A DNA stretch of 64,000 bases from an uncultured Eubacteriales bacterium (GCA_934796165.1 CAKVOU010000008.1:1-64000); one strand, 5' to 3'; shown: positions 25,158 through 34,166, counted from the stretch's first letter. Program-made: numbers and translations. Notes: generated from the letters alone by a model not told the origin.

Positions 25158-27326
25158 TTACTCGTAGAGATTAAGAATTTTGCCAAGCTCATCGGCTTCG
25201 TGCTCTGTCAGCCAGAAACCGCCGGTTACCGAATAAAACGAATCGGATGTATCCGTGGATTCATTCGCAACATCATAATTTGAAGTGACCTGAACACTCA
25301 AAAAATACGACCTTTCTTGCGGTTCTGATTCTCTGTTATCCAGAAAATCCGAAAGCTTTTTCACATACAGACAAGTTTCAGGATCAGAATCCGCCTTGAA
25401 CAAAATGCCTTTCATACCGACTGCCCTTCCCGGATCATCGCCGCCGAGCGAACAAAGGTCAATGTAAATCAAATATTGCTTATTCGGGTGTGCCGTCCAC
25501 CAATTGTCATCTGTCATTTGACGCAACACCCTTCTCACCCGAACCGGGTCAGAGTCACTATAACAGATGGCAAAAAATCTTTGCAGAGTACGCGGCGTTT
25601 TGCTCGTTACGGGAACTGTCAGACCAAAGGTGCCGTAATCAGAACTGAAATTGATCCGGAAGCCGGCATATTCCCCTCTGATATAAGTGCCGGAGGAATT
25701 CAGCAGTTCATATTTCTCCCCTTCATCAAGCGCATCAAATTCCTCGCGGAACAGCTTCCAGAGTTCTTTGATTTTCTCTGTATTGTCGTCATATTTTCCT
25801 TGGAAATCGGCTGTGATACTGAAAATTTTTGAATCATCGGGGAGCGTCGTCCGCGCTTTCAGATAATCCGGCGAGGAAATAAAATACTTTTCAAGCTGCG
25901 CTTTTTCCGCATTTCTCATCCAGACATTTCTGCCGATCACCTTCCCGGACTTCAGACGGATTCTGATATTGCAGGATTCCCACTGTCTGTTCCAATCGTA
26001 TTGTCCTCCACCGTACGGCGGACGGATGTATCCGTCCAATTGAGCCCGTTCGGTCTCCCGGAGTTTCTCTGCAACCAGCGTCAGTGCGTCGCGGTCATCA
26101 ATTTCAATGTCGGCGCTTGCAGCATCAAAATACCCGCCGTTCTGATCCTGTATATACATAGAAACGGCCTTGATCTCGTCCACCTGAATATTCTCCTTCA
26201 GAATACCACCGGTAATCAGCAGAAGCGATCCCGCAAAGATACCGCCCGCCACAACCAACACACCGAGAAACGGCGCAGCCGTAATCAGACGTTTCAGTTT
26301 CTTGGTGGTAATCAGTTCATACAGAAAATAAACAAGTATAATTCCGACTGCGTTGACAATGAGCCATGTGGTATTCCTGCTTCTGGTCAGCAGTTGTGCT
26401 ACCAACATCAGGACAAACGGAAGCGTGAATGCACAGCGGTATACGTGTTGCAGAACCCGATTGGGAGCGGAATTTCCAGCCATTTCGCTCTTGCGGAAAC
26501 GGTAAAGCACTCCCGCCACAATGAACAGAAGCAGCGCGCACACGCCCGTGTAAACAAGGAGCGAGGGATTGGAAAGGAACGACTGACTGTTATAGGAGTT
26601 GAAACTTTTTTCAATCAATTTGTACGGAAGGCTGAACGAGGGGTCAAGAAATCTCCCGGCAGAAAACGAAATATCGTAGACGGGAGCCAGCTTTTCGAGA
26701 CAGCCTGTCGTCAGCCAGCCGAACACACGGACAAAGCCGGCAATCAGCACGAAAAGAAACAGATTCGTGGCAACTGTTCCGGTAAGCATCATCGCAACGA
26801 GCGCGATTCCGGCGATAAATGCTGTGGATAAAAGATACGCAAGTCCCAGCTGAAGCAGGTCCGTGACGGCAAACACCGCATACGGGTGTACTCCCCAGAG
26901 AATTCCCGAAACGGTCAGAGAAACGATCACGATTCCCCAGATCCATGTCATCGCCGCAGCGGTGAAACTGAGGTACACCGTTTCCCTGTGATACGGAATG
27001 GAATGGAAGAAATCCGATTCCGACCGTTTGTTCAGATAGGAGAACATCATGAAAATGATGAGCGGGGTGAACACGAGAATCAGAAGAAGCGGCGCGAAAT
27101 CGTCGGCTTCGACCGTTTTCACGATCGGTGCGTGATAAGCTCCCCAGTTGGTCCCCCCGTAGTAACTCTCCGGGTTTCTGCTCGCTTCAACAATACTGAC
27201 AATCGGTATCAACGCGGTGATGACAATGCAAAGAACCGCGGCTACAATCCCGATCAGGCGGACCTTTTTCAGTCCCTCACGATAAAGGCCGAAGCTGAAC
27301 CGGGTATTCGGATTTTTCGTCTTCAT
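25158..27326 (-). CDS. ABC transporter permease with large extracellular domain
   Basis: 722 residues from the ATG at 27326 after GAGG; an upstream in-frame GTG overlaps the ribosome binding site. Around eight membrane segments lie in residues 20-370 (for example LLLILVFTPLIIFMMFSYL). A soluble C-terminal half of about 330 residues of unknown fold follows. The Leu/Phe-rich N-terminal half resembles ABC-2/YtrC-D permeases. It is encoded after the ATPase with a 10-base overlap and under the GntR repressor, as in ytr-type antibiotic or peptide-stress transporters. Confidence 0.82.
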   Translation of the reverse strand: MKTKNPNTRFSFGLYREGLKKVRLIGIVAAVLCIVITALIPIVSIVEASRNPESYYGGTNWGAYHAPIVKTVEADDFAPLLLILVFTPLIIFMMFSYLNKRSESDFFHSIPYHRETVYLSFTAAAMTWIWGIVIVSLTVSGILWGVHPYAVFAVTDLLQLGLAYLLSTAFIAGIALVAMMLTGTVATNLFLFVLIAGFVRVFGWLTTGCLEKLAPVYDISFSAGRFLDPSFSLPYKLIEKSFNSYNSQSFLSNPSLLVYTGVCALLLFIVAGVLYRFRKSEMAGNSAPNRVLQHVYRCAFTLPFVLMLVAQLLTRSRNTTWLIVNAVGIILVYFLYELITTKKLKRLITAAPFLGVLVVAGGIFAGSLLLITGGILKENIQVDEIKAVSMYIQDQNGGYFDAASADIEIDDRDALTLVAEKLRETERAQLDGYIRPPYGGGQYDWNRQWESCNIRIRLKSGKVIGRNVWMRNAEKAQLEKYFISSPDYLKARTTLPDDSKIFSITADFQGKYDDNTEKIKELWKLFREEFDALDEGEKYELLNSSGTYIRGEYAGFRINFSSDYGTFGLTVPVTSKTPRTLQRFFAICYSDSDPVRVRRVLRQMTDDNWWTAHPNKQYLIYIDLCSLGGDDPGRAVGMKGILFKADSDPETCLYVKKLSDFLDNRESEPQERSYFLSVQVTSNYDVANESTDTSDSFYSVTGGFWLTEHEADELGKILNLYE

Positions 27327-27334
27327 ATCGCACC

Positions 27335-28234
27335 TCACAGTTCCACATCATGGAAGGCGTAACCGAGCGCTTCCATTTCGTAAACAAACACTTCTTCCAG
27401 AGAAAGCGGCAGAACGTCAAGCAGAAGCGGGTTCATGCCCTGAATCTTCTGCCGGGTCTCTTCCCTGTCACCGCGAACAATAAAGGTTGCGACCGAACCC
27501 ATCTGATGATAGGTCAGCATCTCGACACCTTCGAATTTTTCTTTCCCGAACGGTTCCGCGAATGCCGTCTGTACCTTGAAGAGCGCGGTTTTGAGGTCCT
27601 GAATGTCGCTCTCAAAGACAATGCCGCCCTTATGCAGAAGCGCAAGCTGGTCGCAGGTGTCCTCCAATTCGCGCAGGCTGTGCGAGGTGATGATGGTCGT
27701 GGTCTTGCGCTCCACCACGTCGGAATAGATCACCTGCTTGACGAGATTCCGCATCACGGGGTCAAGACCGTCAAAGGTCTCATCAAAAAACAGATACTGC
27801 GGCATGGCGGACAAGGCAAGCACCGTTGCCGCCTGACGTCTCATGCCCTTTGAGAAGGTGTTGAAATTGGCGGTCGGGTCAAGCCGGAAGGTCTCCGTCA
27901 GTTTACGGTAGCGTTCCATGTTAAACCTACGGTAGATGGTGCGGTAATACTTTGCCATCTTGTTCATATTGGACTGCGGCAGGAAATACAGCTCATCCGG
28001 CACATAAACGATCTTGTCCTTGACCGCCGGGGATTCCCAGACGCCCTCGCCATCCACCTCCACCTGTCCTTCCGCCGGGCGATACACTCCCGCGGCAAGC
28101 CGGAGGAATGTGGATTTTCCGGCACCGTTGGAACCGACAAGCCCGTAGATACAACCGTCCGGTATCCGGCAGTTCAGTTGATTCACCGCGGTAAATTTGT
28201 CAAACCGCATGGTAACGTTTTTCGCTTCAATCAT
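27335..28234 (-). CDS. ABC transporter ATP-binding protein (YtrB-like)
   Basis: 299 residues, start chosen at the ATG after GGGGAAGGAC. Walker A GSNGAGKST, a degenerate signature loop FSKGMRRQAA, Walker B YLFFDETFDGLDP and the H-loop TSHSL. It powers the permease encoded downstream. The start overlaps the GntR stop by eight bases, so the three-gene operon is translationally coupled. The substrate is not evident. Confidence 0.92.
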   Translation of the reverse strand: MIEAKNVTMRFDKFTAVNQLNCRIPDGCIYGLVGSNGAGKSTFLRLAAGVYRPAEGQVEVDGEGVWESPAVKDKIVYVPDELYFLPQSNMNKMAKYYRTIYRRFNMERYRKLTETFRLDPTANFNTFSKGMRRQAATVLALSAMPQYLFFDETFDGLDPVMRNLVKQVIYSDVVERKTTTIITSHSLRELEDTCDQLALLHKGGIVFESDIQDLKTALFKVQTAFAEPFGKEKFEGVEMLTYHQMGSVATFIVRGDREETRQKIQGMNPLLLDVLPLSLEEVFVYEMEALGYAFHDVEL

Positions 28235-28598
28235 GTCCTTCCCCTTTCTTCTTATAAGCGTTCTGAACAGCGTCAAGCAATTCGTCAAGTGAAATCCCGA
28301 AATCACACAGTTCCGAACAAAGCCGCATCAGGCGTGCGATCTCCCTTTTTCTGACGCGATCCTTGGCACCGGGTGCAACAAAATACCCGTTACCGGGCGA
28401 CACAATGATTTCTTCCCTCCTGGCAAGCTCCAGATATGCCTTCTGAATGGTGTTCGGATTCACCCCGACCGTCAGAGACAGTTCCCTGACCGACGGAATC
28501 TGTGTCTCTTCTGCCAGAATCCCGCACAGAATCTCCCGTTCGGTTTCCGAAATCAATTGTTCGTATACCGGCACCTCCGACAGTTTATTGATAATCAC
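28227..28598 (-). CDS. GntR-family (YtrA-type) transcriptional repressor
   Basis: 123 residues. The N-terminal GntR winged helix (PVYEQLISETEREILCGILAEE, then LSLTVGVNPNTIQKAYLELARR) is followed by only a short helical tail of about 45 residues, the YtrA subfamily layout. It probably represses its own operon through the inverted repeat at 28621-28643, and releases it when a ligand or antibiotic stress is sensed. Confidence 0.93.
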   Translation of the reverse strand: MIINKLSEVPVYEQLISETEREILCGILAEETQIPSVRELSLTVGVNPNTIQKAYLELARREEIIVSPGNGYFVAPGAKDRVRKREIARLMRLCSELCDFGISLDELLDAVQNAYKKKGEGHD

Positions 28599-28620
28599 GT
28601 TCTCCCCCCCTGCAACGTCA

Positions 28621-28643
28621 GTGTACTACTTGTGATAGTACAC
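28621..28643 (-). promoter_or_regulatory. Operator: GTGTACTA-N7-TAGTACAC
   Basis: A perfect 8-bp inverted repeat placed just downstream of the -10, over the expected transcription start of the gntR-ABC operon. It is the natural site for self-repression by the YtrA-type regulator. Confidence 0.8.
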
Positions 28644-28645
28644 TT

Positions 28646-28674
28646 ATTATAACAGATTCATTTCAACTTGTCAA
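28646..28674 (-). promoter_or_regulatory. Promoter of the gntR-ABC operon
   Basis: TTGACA, 17-bp spacer, TATAAT, both boxes perfect, so tight repression through the adjacent operator would be needed. Confidence 0.9.
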
Positions 28675-28916
28675 GGAAACTTCCAAACATTCTGTAAACA
28701 TTTTACCGCTCCGAGATACGAGATACGGAATAAAATCCGGAGCGGGCAAAGCATACTTAAAAATAATGATGTCAAGTCCCCCTTCCCGACATTTTTCAGT
28801 TATCAATTCTATGTGACATTCCTCCGCTGGTTGTAAGTTAAAGTTACGGATTTCAAAGGCTATCCGCCTGTTTTCCGTTAAGATGTTAACAAAATGTAAC
28901 CTTTGCGAAGACGGTC

Positions 28917-28945
28917 TTGAAAAAAAACAAAAAAGGTAGTAATAT
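28917..28945 (+). promoter_or_regulatory. Promoter of PEP carboxykinase
   Basis: TTGAAA, 17-bp A-rich spacer, TAATAT, about 60 bases before the start. The rest of the 28675-29006 stretch is AT-rich with no supportable gene. Confidence 0.65.
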
Positions 28946-29006
28946 TTAAGGTGGGGAACGAGTATTCAAACCGAAAAAATACACTGATATAAAAAAGGAG
29001 AATACC

Positions 29007-30809
29007 ATGAGCACCATTACCAAGAATAAGTTTGTGGACGCTTGGATCAACGAGATGGCAGCGATGACGCAGCCTGATAAAATCGTTCTGATCGACGGCT
29101 CCGAGGAACAGCAGGACGCCCTCCGCAAGGAAGCGTGCGCAAGCGGTGAGCTGATCAAGCTGAACGAAAAGCTCCTGCCGAACTGCTATCTCCATCGCAC
29201 CGCTGTCAACGATGTCGCACGTGTGGAATCCCGCACGTTCATCTGCACTCCCACCAAGGAGGAAGCAGGCAACATCAACAACTGGATGGCTCCCGATGAA
29301 ATGTATGCAAAGCTGAAGAAGCTGTACACCGGCTCCATGAAGGGTAAGACTATGTACGTCATTCCCTACTCCATGGGCGTTGTCGGTTCCGACTTCGCAA
29401 AGATCGGCATTGAACTGACCGACTCCATCTATGTCGTTCTCAATATGATCATTATGACCCGTGTCGGTCTCAATGTTCTGGAATCTCTCGGAAACAGCGA
29501 TCACTTCATCAAGGGTCTGCACGCAACTGCTGACTGCGATCCCGAAAACCGTTATATCACCCACTTCCCGCAGGACAACACCATCATGTCCGTCAACTCG
29601 GCATACGGCGGAAACGTTCTGCTCGGCAAGAAGTGCTTTGCGCTCCGTATCGCTTCCTACCTTGGACGCAAGGAAGGCTGGATGGCTGAGCATATGCTCA
29701 TCCTCGGGGTGGAATACCCCGACGGCGAGATCAAGTATGTGACCGCTGCATTCCCGTCCGCTTGCGGCAAGACCAACCTTGCAATGCTCATCCCGCCCGA
29801 AGTGTACAAGAAAGAGGGCTACAAGGTCTGGACGGTCGGAGACGACATCGCATGGCTCCGTGTCAACAAGGCTGACGGCAGACTCTACGCTGTCAACCCG
29901 GAGAACGGCTTCTTCGGCGTTGCTCCCGGCACCAACGAAAAGTCCAACCCCAATGCACTTGCAACCACCAAGAGAGATACCATCTTCACCAACGTCTGCT
30001 ACAACGCGAAAGAGAACACCGTCTGGTGGGAAGGCCTTGACAATAATCCGCCCACTCCCGAAGACGGCGCGATCAACTGGAAGGGCGAGCCGTGGGATTA
30101 CCGCAAGTACGACAAGGCAGACAAGATCAACACCTCCGGCGCACATCCGAACAGCCGGTTTACCGCAAAGGCGACCAACTGTCCCTGCCTCTCTTCCGAA
30201 TTCAATTCGCTGACCGGTGTTCCCGTCTCCGCAATCATCTTCGGCGGCAGACGCGCAAAGACCGCTCCCCTTGTGTACCAGTCCTTTAACTGGCAGCACG
30301 GCACCTTCGTCGGCTCCATCATGGCATCCGAAACGACCGCTGCGGCAGCAGGTGCAATCGGCGTTGTCCGTCGTGACCCGATGGCAATGCGTCCGTTCGT
30401 CGGCTACAACATGGGCGACTACTGGCAGCATTGGCTCGACATGGGCAAGATTATTCCCAATCCTCCGAAGATCTTCCACGTCAACTGGTTCCGCACCGAC
30501 GACGAAGGCAACTTCATCTGGCCCGGATTCGGTGATAACCTCCGCGTGGTTCTGTGGATCCTCGCACGTTGCGAAGGCAAGGTGGACGCTGTCGAAACCG
30601 CAATCGGCTATGTTCCGAAGCCTGAAGACATCAACATTGAAGGGCTTGACGGCGTGACGCTCGACACCATCAAGGGACTGCTCTCCATCGACAAGGAATC
30701 CTGGAAGGCAGACATCCTCAACATCCTGTCCTTCTACAACCAGGTCGGTGACCATGTGCCGAAGGAAATGTTTGAGGAGCTGGCTGCTCTGTCCGCAAGA
30801 CTCGGTTAA
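29007..30809 (+). CDS. pckG: Phosphoenolpyruvate carboxykinase, GTP-type
   Basis: 600 residues, the GTP-family length. It interconverts oxaloacetate and PEP with CO2 and GTP/GDP. The nucleotide loop is FPSACGKTNLAM with the reactive Cys typical of the GTP class; other family blocks are RTMYVIPYSMG-like (KTMYVIPYSMGVVG), the metal site region VGDDIAWLR, and FGGRRAKTAPLVYQ. The fermentative direction (PEP to oxaloacetate with GTP gain) would feed the decarboxylase sodium pump at 56622-61566. Its codon use avoids TTA, CTA and TCA, which suggests high expression. Confidence 0.95.
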   Translation: MSTITKNKFVDAWINEMAAMTQPDKIVLIDGSEEQQDALRKEACASGELIKLNEKLLPNCYLHRTAVNDVARVESRTFICTPTKEEAGNINNWMAPDEMYAKLKKLYTGSMKGKTMYVIPYSMGVVGSDFAKIGIELTDSIYVVLNMIIMTRVGLNVLESLGNSDHFIKGLHATADCDPENRYITHFPQDNTIMSVNSAYGGNVLLGKKCFALRIASYLGRKEGWMAEHMLILGVEYPDGEIKYVTAAFPSACGKTNLAMLIPPEVYKKEGYKVWTVGDDIAWLRVNKADGRLYAVNPENGFFGVAPGTNEKSNPNALATTKRDTIFTNVCYNAKENTVWWEGLDNNPPTPEDGAINWKGEPWDYRKYDKADKINTSGAHPNSRFTAKATNCPCLSSEFNSLTGVPVSAIIFGGRRAKTAPLVYQSFNWQHGTFVGSIMASETTAAAAGAIGVVRRDPMAMRPFVGYNMGDYWQHWLDMGKIIPNPPKIFHVNWFRTDDEGNFIWPGFGDNLRVVLWILARCEGKVDAVETAIGYVPKPEDINIEGLDGVTLDTIKGLLSIDKESWKADILNILSFYNQVGDHVPKEMFEELAALSARLG

Positions 30810-30873
30810 TGAAAAATCCGACGGCAGCTGTTCTATGAGCAATGCCGGACGCATTGCATAAACCAAAATAAGA

Positions 30874-30910
30874 AAAATCCGTACCGACGCTTTGCGTCGG
30901 TACGGATTTT
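30874..30910. terminator. Bidirectional terminator between pckG and the MATE gene
   Basis: Perfect 17-bp stem AAAATCCGTACCGACGC/GCGTCGGTACGGATTTT with a three-base loop. Confidence 0.92.
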
Positions 30911-30957
30911 GTATATTCATCAAAGCGAGAAAATCTTCCACGCTCTGCGAAAAAGCG

Positions 30958-32457
30958 TCAACTATTCTCGCCCGTCATTTCTTTCGGGAGCATCCTCTCC
31001 TCGTGATAGTAACTGTAATCCTCCCTCAGAATATTGCGGATGAACGGAACCGCAAGTACAGAATCCGAAGCGATCCACGCACAGGGATCGGCGGCGCACA
31101 ATGCGAAAAAGGCGATCGCGGGCGCCGCCGCACTGACTTCGCCGCCCGCAAACAGAGCGGGAAAGATCAGACACACCAGAATTCTTGCCACCAGTTCTGC
31201 CGCGCCGGCTCCGAGGACAAATCCGGACTTCCCGATTCCCTGCACGCAGTTCCGGACGACGAAGATACAGCCGACCAGCGGACTGAGGCTGAATACGACA
31301 TACAGATACGAATTTCCGTAACGGATGGTTTCCGCCGTGACCTTCTCCGCACTGAGGAACAGGTGCAGATAAGTGTTATTCAGCATGAGAAACAATCCTG
31401 CGCCGACCGAAACCGCCAGAATCATCAGCATCATCAGAAGCCCCTCCAGCGTTCCGCGACGGATCCGCTTATGCTCGCCGGCACCAAGGTTCTGCGCCGT
31501 AAAACTGGTCATTGCGGTACCGAGACCGCTGACAGGCGTGATAATCAGGCTGAAGATCTTATTTGCCGCACCGAAGCCGTTCTGCGCGGCGTTCGAAACC
31601 ATCATACCGCCCTGCATATCGAATTTGACAACCACGCTCTGCATGATAATAATCCCGATCGCAAGCACAGAAAACTGAAGTCCCAGCGGAATGCCTTTGG
31701 TGATATGCTGAAGCGCGTCCTGTCCGGTAATACGGAAATCCTGTCTGTGCAGACGGATTGCGGGGTACTTCATAAACGCATAAAAGAAACACGCGATCGT
31801 GCTGATGAGCTGAGCCGCGACCGTTGCGATCGCCGCACCCGCAACGCCCCAACGGAATACCAGAATGAATGCGAGGTCCAGCCCGATATTGAGGACTGTG
31901 GAAAATAAAAGGAACAGAAGCGGCGTGAGCGAATCGCCCATACTGCGGAGGAAGGAACAGATGAAGTTATAGAAAAGCTGCGCACCGATTCCGGCGAAGA
32001 TGATGGCACAGTAAATAAACGCCGCACGATAGACCTCACCCTGATCCGGCGTGACGTGAATCCACGCAAGCATCGGATTGAGAAGCGACAGCGACAGCCC
32101 CGTCAGAATAACAGTCAGCGCGACGGACAAAAGAATCTGTGTTGCAAATGATCGACGGACACCCGCGTCATCCTTTGCACCGACCCGACAGGAGGTGATC
32201 ACGCAGAAGCCTGCACTGACACCGAACGCAAATTGCAGAAAAATAAAAATCAGCGAACCGGTATCATTCACCCCGGCGACCTCGCCCGCCGTCAACGTCT
32301 GTCCGACAATCATCGCGTCGCTGATGGTGTACACCTGCTGAAGCAGATAGGATAAAATAACCGGCAGCGAAAACCGAAGAATAATCTTCCAGCAATTTCC
32401 CTTCGTCAGATCGACCGGGGCAAACAACCCGTTTTTTTGCCTTGTTGCTCTGATCAT
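30958..32457 (-). CDS. MATE family efflux transporter
   Basis: 499 residues from the ATG nine bases after GGGAGG; a longer frame upstream crosses the promoter. Twelve membrane segments. The N-terminal half begins with the family pattern KIILRFSLPVILSYLLQQVYTISDAMIVGQ, and the C-terminal repeat has GFGAANKIFSLIITPVSGLGTAMTSFTAQNLGAG. It exports drugs or metabolites driven by sodium or protons; the substrate is unknown. It is transcribed alone, divergent from the GH43 gene. Confidence 0.93.
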   Translation of the reverse strand: MIRATRQKNGLFAPVDLTKGNCWKIILRFSLPVILSYLLQQVYTISDAMIVGQTLTAGEVAGVNDTGSLIFIFLQFAFGVSAGFCVITSCRVGAKDDAGVRRSFATQILLSVALTVILTGLSLSLLNPMLAWIHVTPDQGEVYRAAFIYCAIIFAGIGAQLFYNFICSFLRSMGDSLTPLLFLLFSTVLNIGLDLAFILVFRWGVAGAAIATVAAQLISTIACFFYAFMKYPAIRLHRQDFRITGQDALQHITKGIPLGLQFSVLAIGIIIMQSVVVKFDMQGGMMVSNAAQNGFGAANKIFSLIITPVSGLGTAMTSFTAQNLGAGEHKRIRRGTLEGLLMMLMILAVSVGAGLFLMLNNTYLHLFLSAEKVTAETIRYGNSYLYVVFSLSPLVGCIFVVRNCVQGIGKSGFVLGAGAAELVARILVCLIFPALFAGGEVSAAAPAIAFFALCAADPCAWIASDSVLAVPFIRNILREDYSYYHEERMLPKEMTGENS

Positions 32458-32526
32458 CACAGACATCCCTCCCGCGGCAGATTTCGTGGGAATTGACCCA
32501 ATCCGGCACATTTCCCCGACGTCCGT

Positions 32527-32555
32527 ATTATAATCAAATCGAACAGGTTTGTCAA
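32527..32555 (-). promoter_or_regulatory. Promoter of the MATE transporter gene
   Basis: TTGACA, 17-bp spacer, TATAAT, both perfect. Confidence 0.88.
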
Positions 32556-32652
32556 CCGGATTTTTTGTGACATTTATCCGAATATTGTCAATTGTATAAA
32601 AATCGGACTGTTTCTCAAATGCCGTAAACGCAAGATGACAAATGGTCACAGA

Positions 32653-32681
32653 TTGACAAATTCACGGGATTGGTTTATAAT
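32653..32681 (+). promoter_or_regulatory. Promoter of the GH43 gene
   Basis: TTGACA, 17-bp spacer, TATAAT, ending about 30 bases before the start codon. Confidence 0.88.
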
Positions 32682-32713
32682 GGATGCATATACCAAACAG
32701 AAAGGGATTTTAA

Positions 32714-33571
32714 ATGCGTTTAGCCAAGATCAACATCCGCGATCCGTTCATCCTGTCCGCGGACGGAATTTACTATCTCTATGGAACCAGACCACAATGG
32801 TTTGGTACCTATACCGGCGGTTTTGACGTGTATACCTCTGCCGACCTTCAAGAATGGAGTGACCCGATCCAGTGTTTTGATTCCGTAAAGTTCGGCTTGA
32901 ACCGTCAGGTAAACTGGGCGCCTGAAGTTCACAAATACCGTGGAAAATACTACATGTTTGCAACTTTTACACAGGACAATAATCTGCGTGGCGTATATAT
33001 TCTTGTGTCCGAGTCGCCGATGGGACCTTTCCTGCCGCATTCCGATGGTGCAGTCACTCCAAAAGACTGGGAATGTCTTGACGGAACGCTATACCTTTCC
33101 GACAACGGGGAACCGTATCTCGTGTTCTGCCATGAGCACACCCAAGTCGTCGATGGTACAATCTGTTATCTCCGTCTATCGGAAGATCTGACGCACTCTG
33201 TCGGAGATCCCGTGTATCTGTTCAGCGGCTCTTCACCCGATTGGGCAGATAAAAAGCCGGCGGGTAAACATTATATCACGGACGGCCCCTTTCTCTTTTG
33301 TACCCAAACCGGAGAACTGCTTCTCATCTGGTCTACATCAATCCAGGGGCAATATGCCCAGTGCGTCGCGCGTTCCGACAACGGGAAGCTTGACGGACAT
33401 TTTATTCACCTTCCTCCGCTGATTACAAACGACGGCGGTCACGGCATGATCTTTCGCAAAATCGGTACAAATTCGCTTGCCCTGATCTACCACTCTCCCA
33501 ACCGGCAAGGCGAGGAACACCCGTGCATTCGCGAACTGACGGACGCGGGTGATTGTTTGGTATTGGACTGA
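32714..33571 (+). CDS. GH43 family glycoside hydrolase (cytoplasmic)
   Basis: 285 residues, no signal peptide, AAAGGG before the ATG. The five-blade propeller signature is present: the base Asp in NIRDPFIL, WAPEVHKYRGKYYMFATF, and the pKa-modulating Asp in CLDGTLYL. Where many GH43 enzymes have EGP with the acid Glu, this one has TDGPFLF. Family activities are arabinofuranosidase and xylosidase; which applies cannot be read here. Together with the GH27 enzyme it suggests use of plant-derived oligosaccharides. Confidence 0.88.
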   Translation: MRLAKINIRDPFILSADGIYYLYGTRPQWFGTYTGGFDVYTSADLQEWSDPIQCFDSVKFGLNRQVNWAPEVHKYRGKYYMFATFTQDNNLRGVYILVSESPMGPFLPHSDGAVTPKDWECLDGTLYLSDNGEPYLVFCHEHTQVVDGTICYLRLSEDLTHSVGDPVYLFSGSSPDWADKKPAGKHYITDGPFLFCTQTGELLLIWSTSIQGQYAQCVARSDNGKLDGHFIHLPPLITNDGGHGMIFRKIGTNSLALIYHSPNRQGEEHPCIRELTDAGDCLVLD

Positions 33572-33616
33572 TAGTAATCACATTTTATCGCGTCGCCCTA
33601 ATTGGGTGGCGGGTGA

Positions 33617-34015
33617 CTCGAATCGTTTTTTCCGGAGGCAAAAACAGGTTGAGGAATCACGCAGGTCGCCGGATACACAAAAAAGAGAGGTCTTAAAACC
33701 TCTCTTTTGGAGCCGGTGCGCCGGACCCCGACCGGCGACTGCTGGAACATTGCCGCGAAGCGGCAAATTACGAATCGTTTTTGCCGAAGGCAAAAACATG
33801 ATGAGAAATTACGCAGGTCGCCGGATACACAAAAAAAGAGAGGTCATTCTGACCTCTCTTCTGGAGCTGGTGCGCCGGACCCCGACCGGCGACTGCTGGA
33901 ACATTGCCGCGAAGCGGCAAATTACGAATCGTTTTTTTCGAAGGCAAAAACAGGATGAGAAATCACGCAGGTCGCCGGATACACAAAAAAAGAGAGGTCA
34001 TTCTGACCTCTCTTT
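33617..34015 (-). repeat. 154-bp tandem repeats (2.6 units), each ending in a tRNA-Thr 3'-half copy
   Basis: Reading downstream from tRNA-Thr, CCA copies end at 34016, 33862 and 33708, an exact 154-bp period, and a partial third unit reaches about 33617. Each unit has the terminator hairpin GAGAGGTC...GACCTCTC, an inverted tRNA segment (CCGGCGACCTGCGTGATT), a GTTTTTGCC/GGCAAAAAC-type hairpin, and a degenerate tRNA 3' half. That half has an anticodon-loop-like GATTCGTAAT, an inserted TTGCCGC-TTCG-GCGGCAA hairpin, the T-arm and acceptor strand, and CCA. No protein gene is supported here. Confidence 0.95.
33983..34015 (-). terminator. Intrinsic terminator of tRNA-Thr
   Basis: AAAGAGAGGTCA/TGACCTCTCTTT stem directly after the CCA, followed by a T run; repeated at about 33830 and 33683. 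Confidence 0.92.
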
Positions 34016-34091
34016 TGGAGCTGGTGGCCGGACTTGAACCGGCGACCTGCTGATTACGAATCAGCTGCTCTACCAACTGAGCCACACCAGC
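34016..34091 (-). tRNA. tRNA-Thr (anticodon CGT)
   Basis: 76 nt with encoded CCA. Acceptor GCTGGTG/CACCAGC, D arm GCTC...GAGC, anticodon stem GCTGA/TCAGC with loop TTCGTAA (anticodon CGT, reading ACG), T arm GCCGG-TTCAAGT-CCGGC. It has its own promoter and terminator. Confidence 0.97.
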
Positions 34092-34137
34092 AAATATTGC
34101 TTCATTCGCCGCGGTTTCCCGTCACACGAACGTGATT

Positions 34138-34166
34138 ATTATACCCGATTCCCTTCTGTTTGTCAA
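34138..34166 (-). promoter_or_regulatory. Promoter of tRNA-Thr
   Basis: TTGACA, 17-bp spacer, TATAAT, about 47 bases before the mature 5' end. Confidence 0.9.

Noticed and set aside
28878..30941. 687-codon open frame antisense to PEP carboxykinase
   Set aside because: Same codon-bias effect; the sense frame has unmistakable carboxykinase motifs.
33617..34015. CRISPR array
   Set aside because: The units are long, nearly identical over their whole length and tRNA-derived; there are no short repeats with unique spacers and no cas genes.
33549..34037. Open frames within the tRNA-Thr repeat array
   Set aside because: Products of the tandem tRNA-like repeats, without ribosome binding sites.
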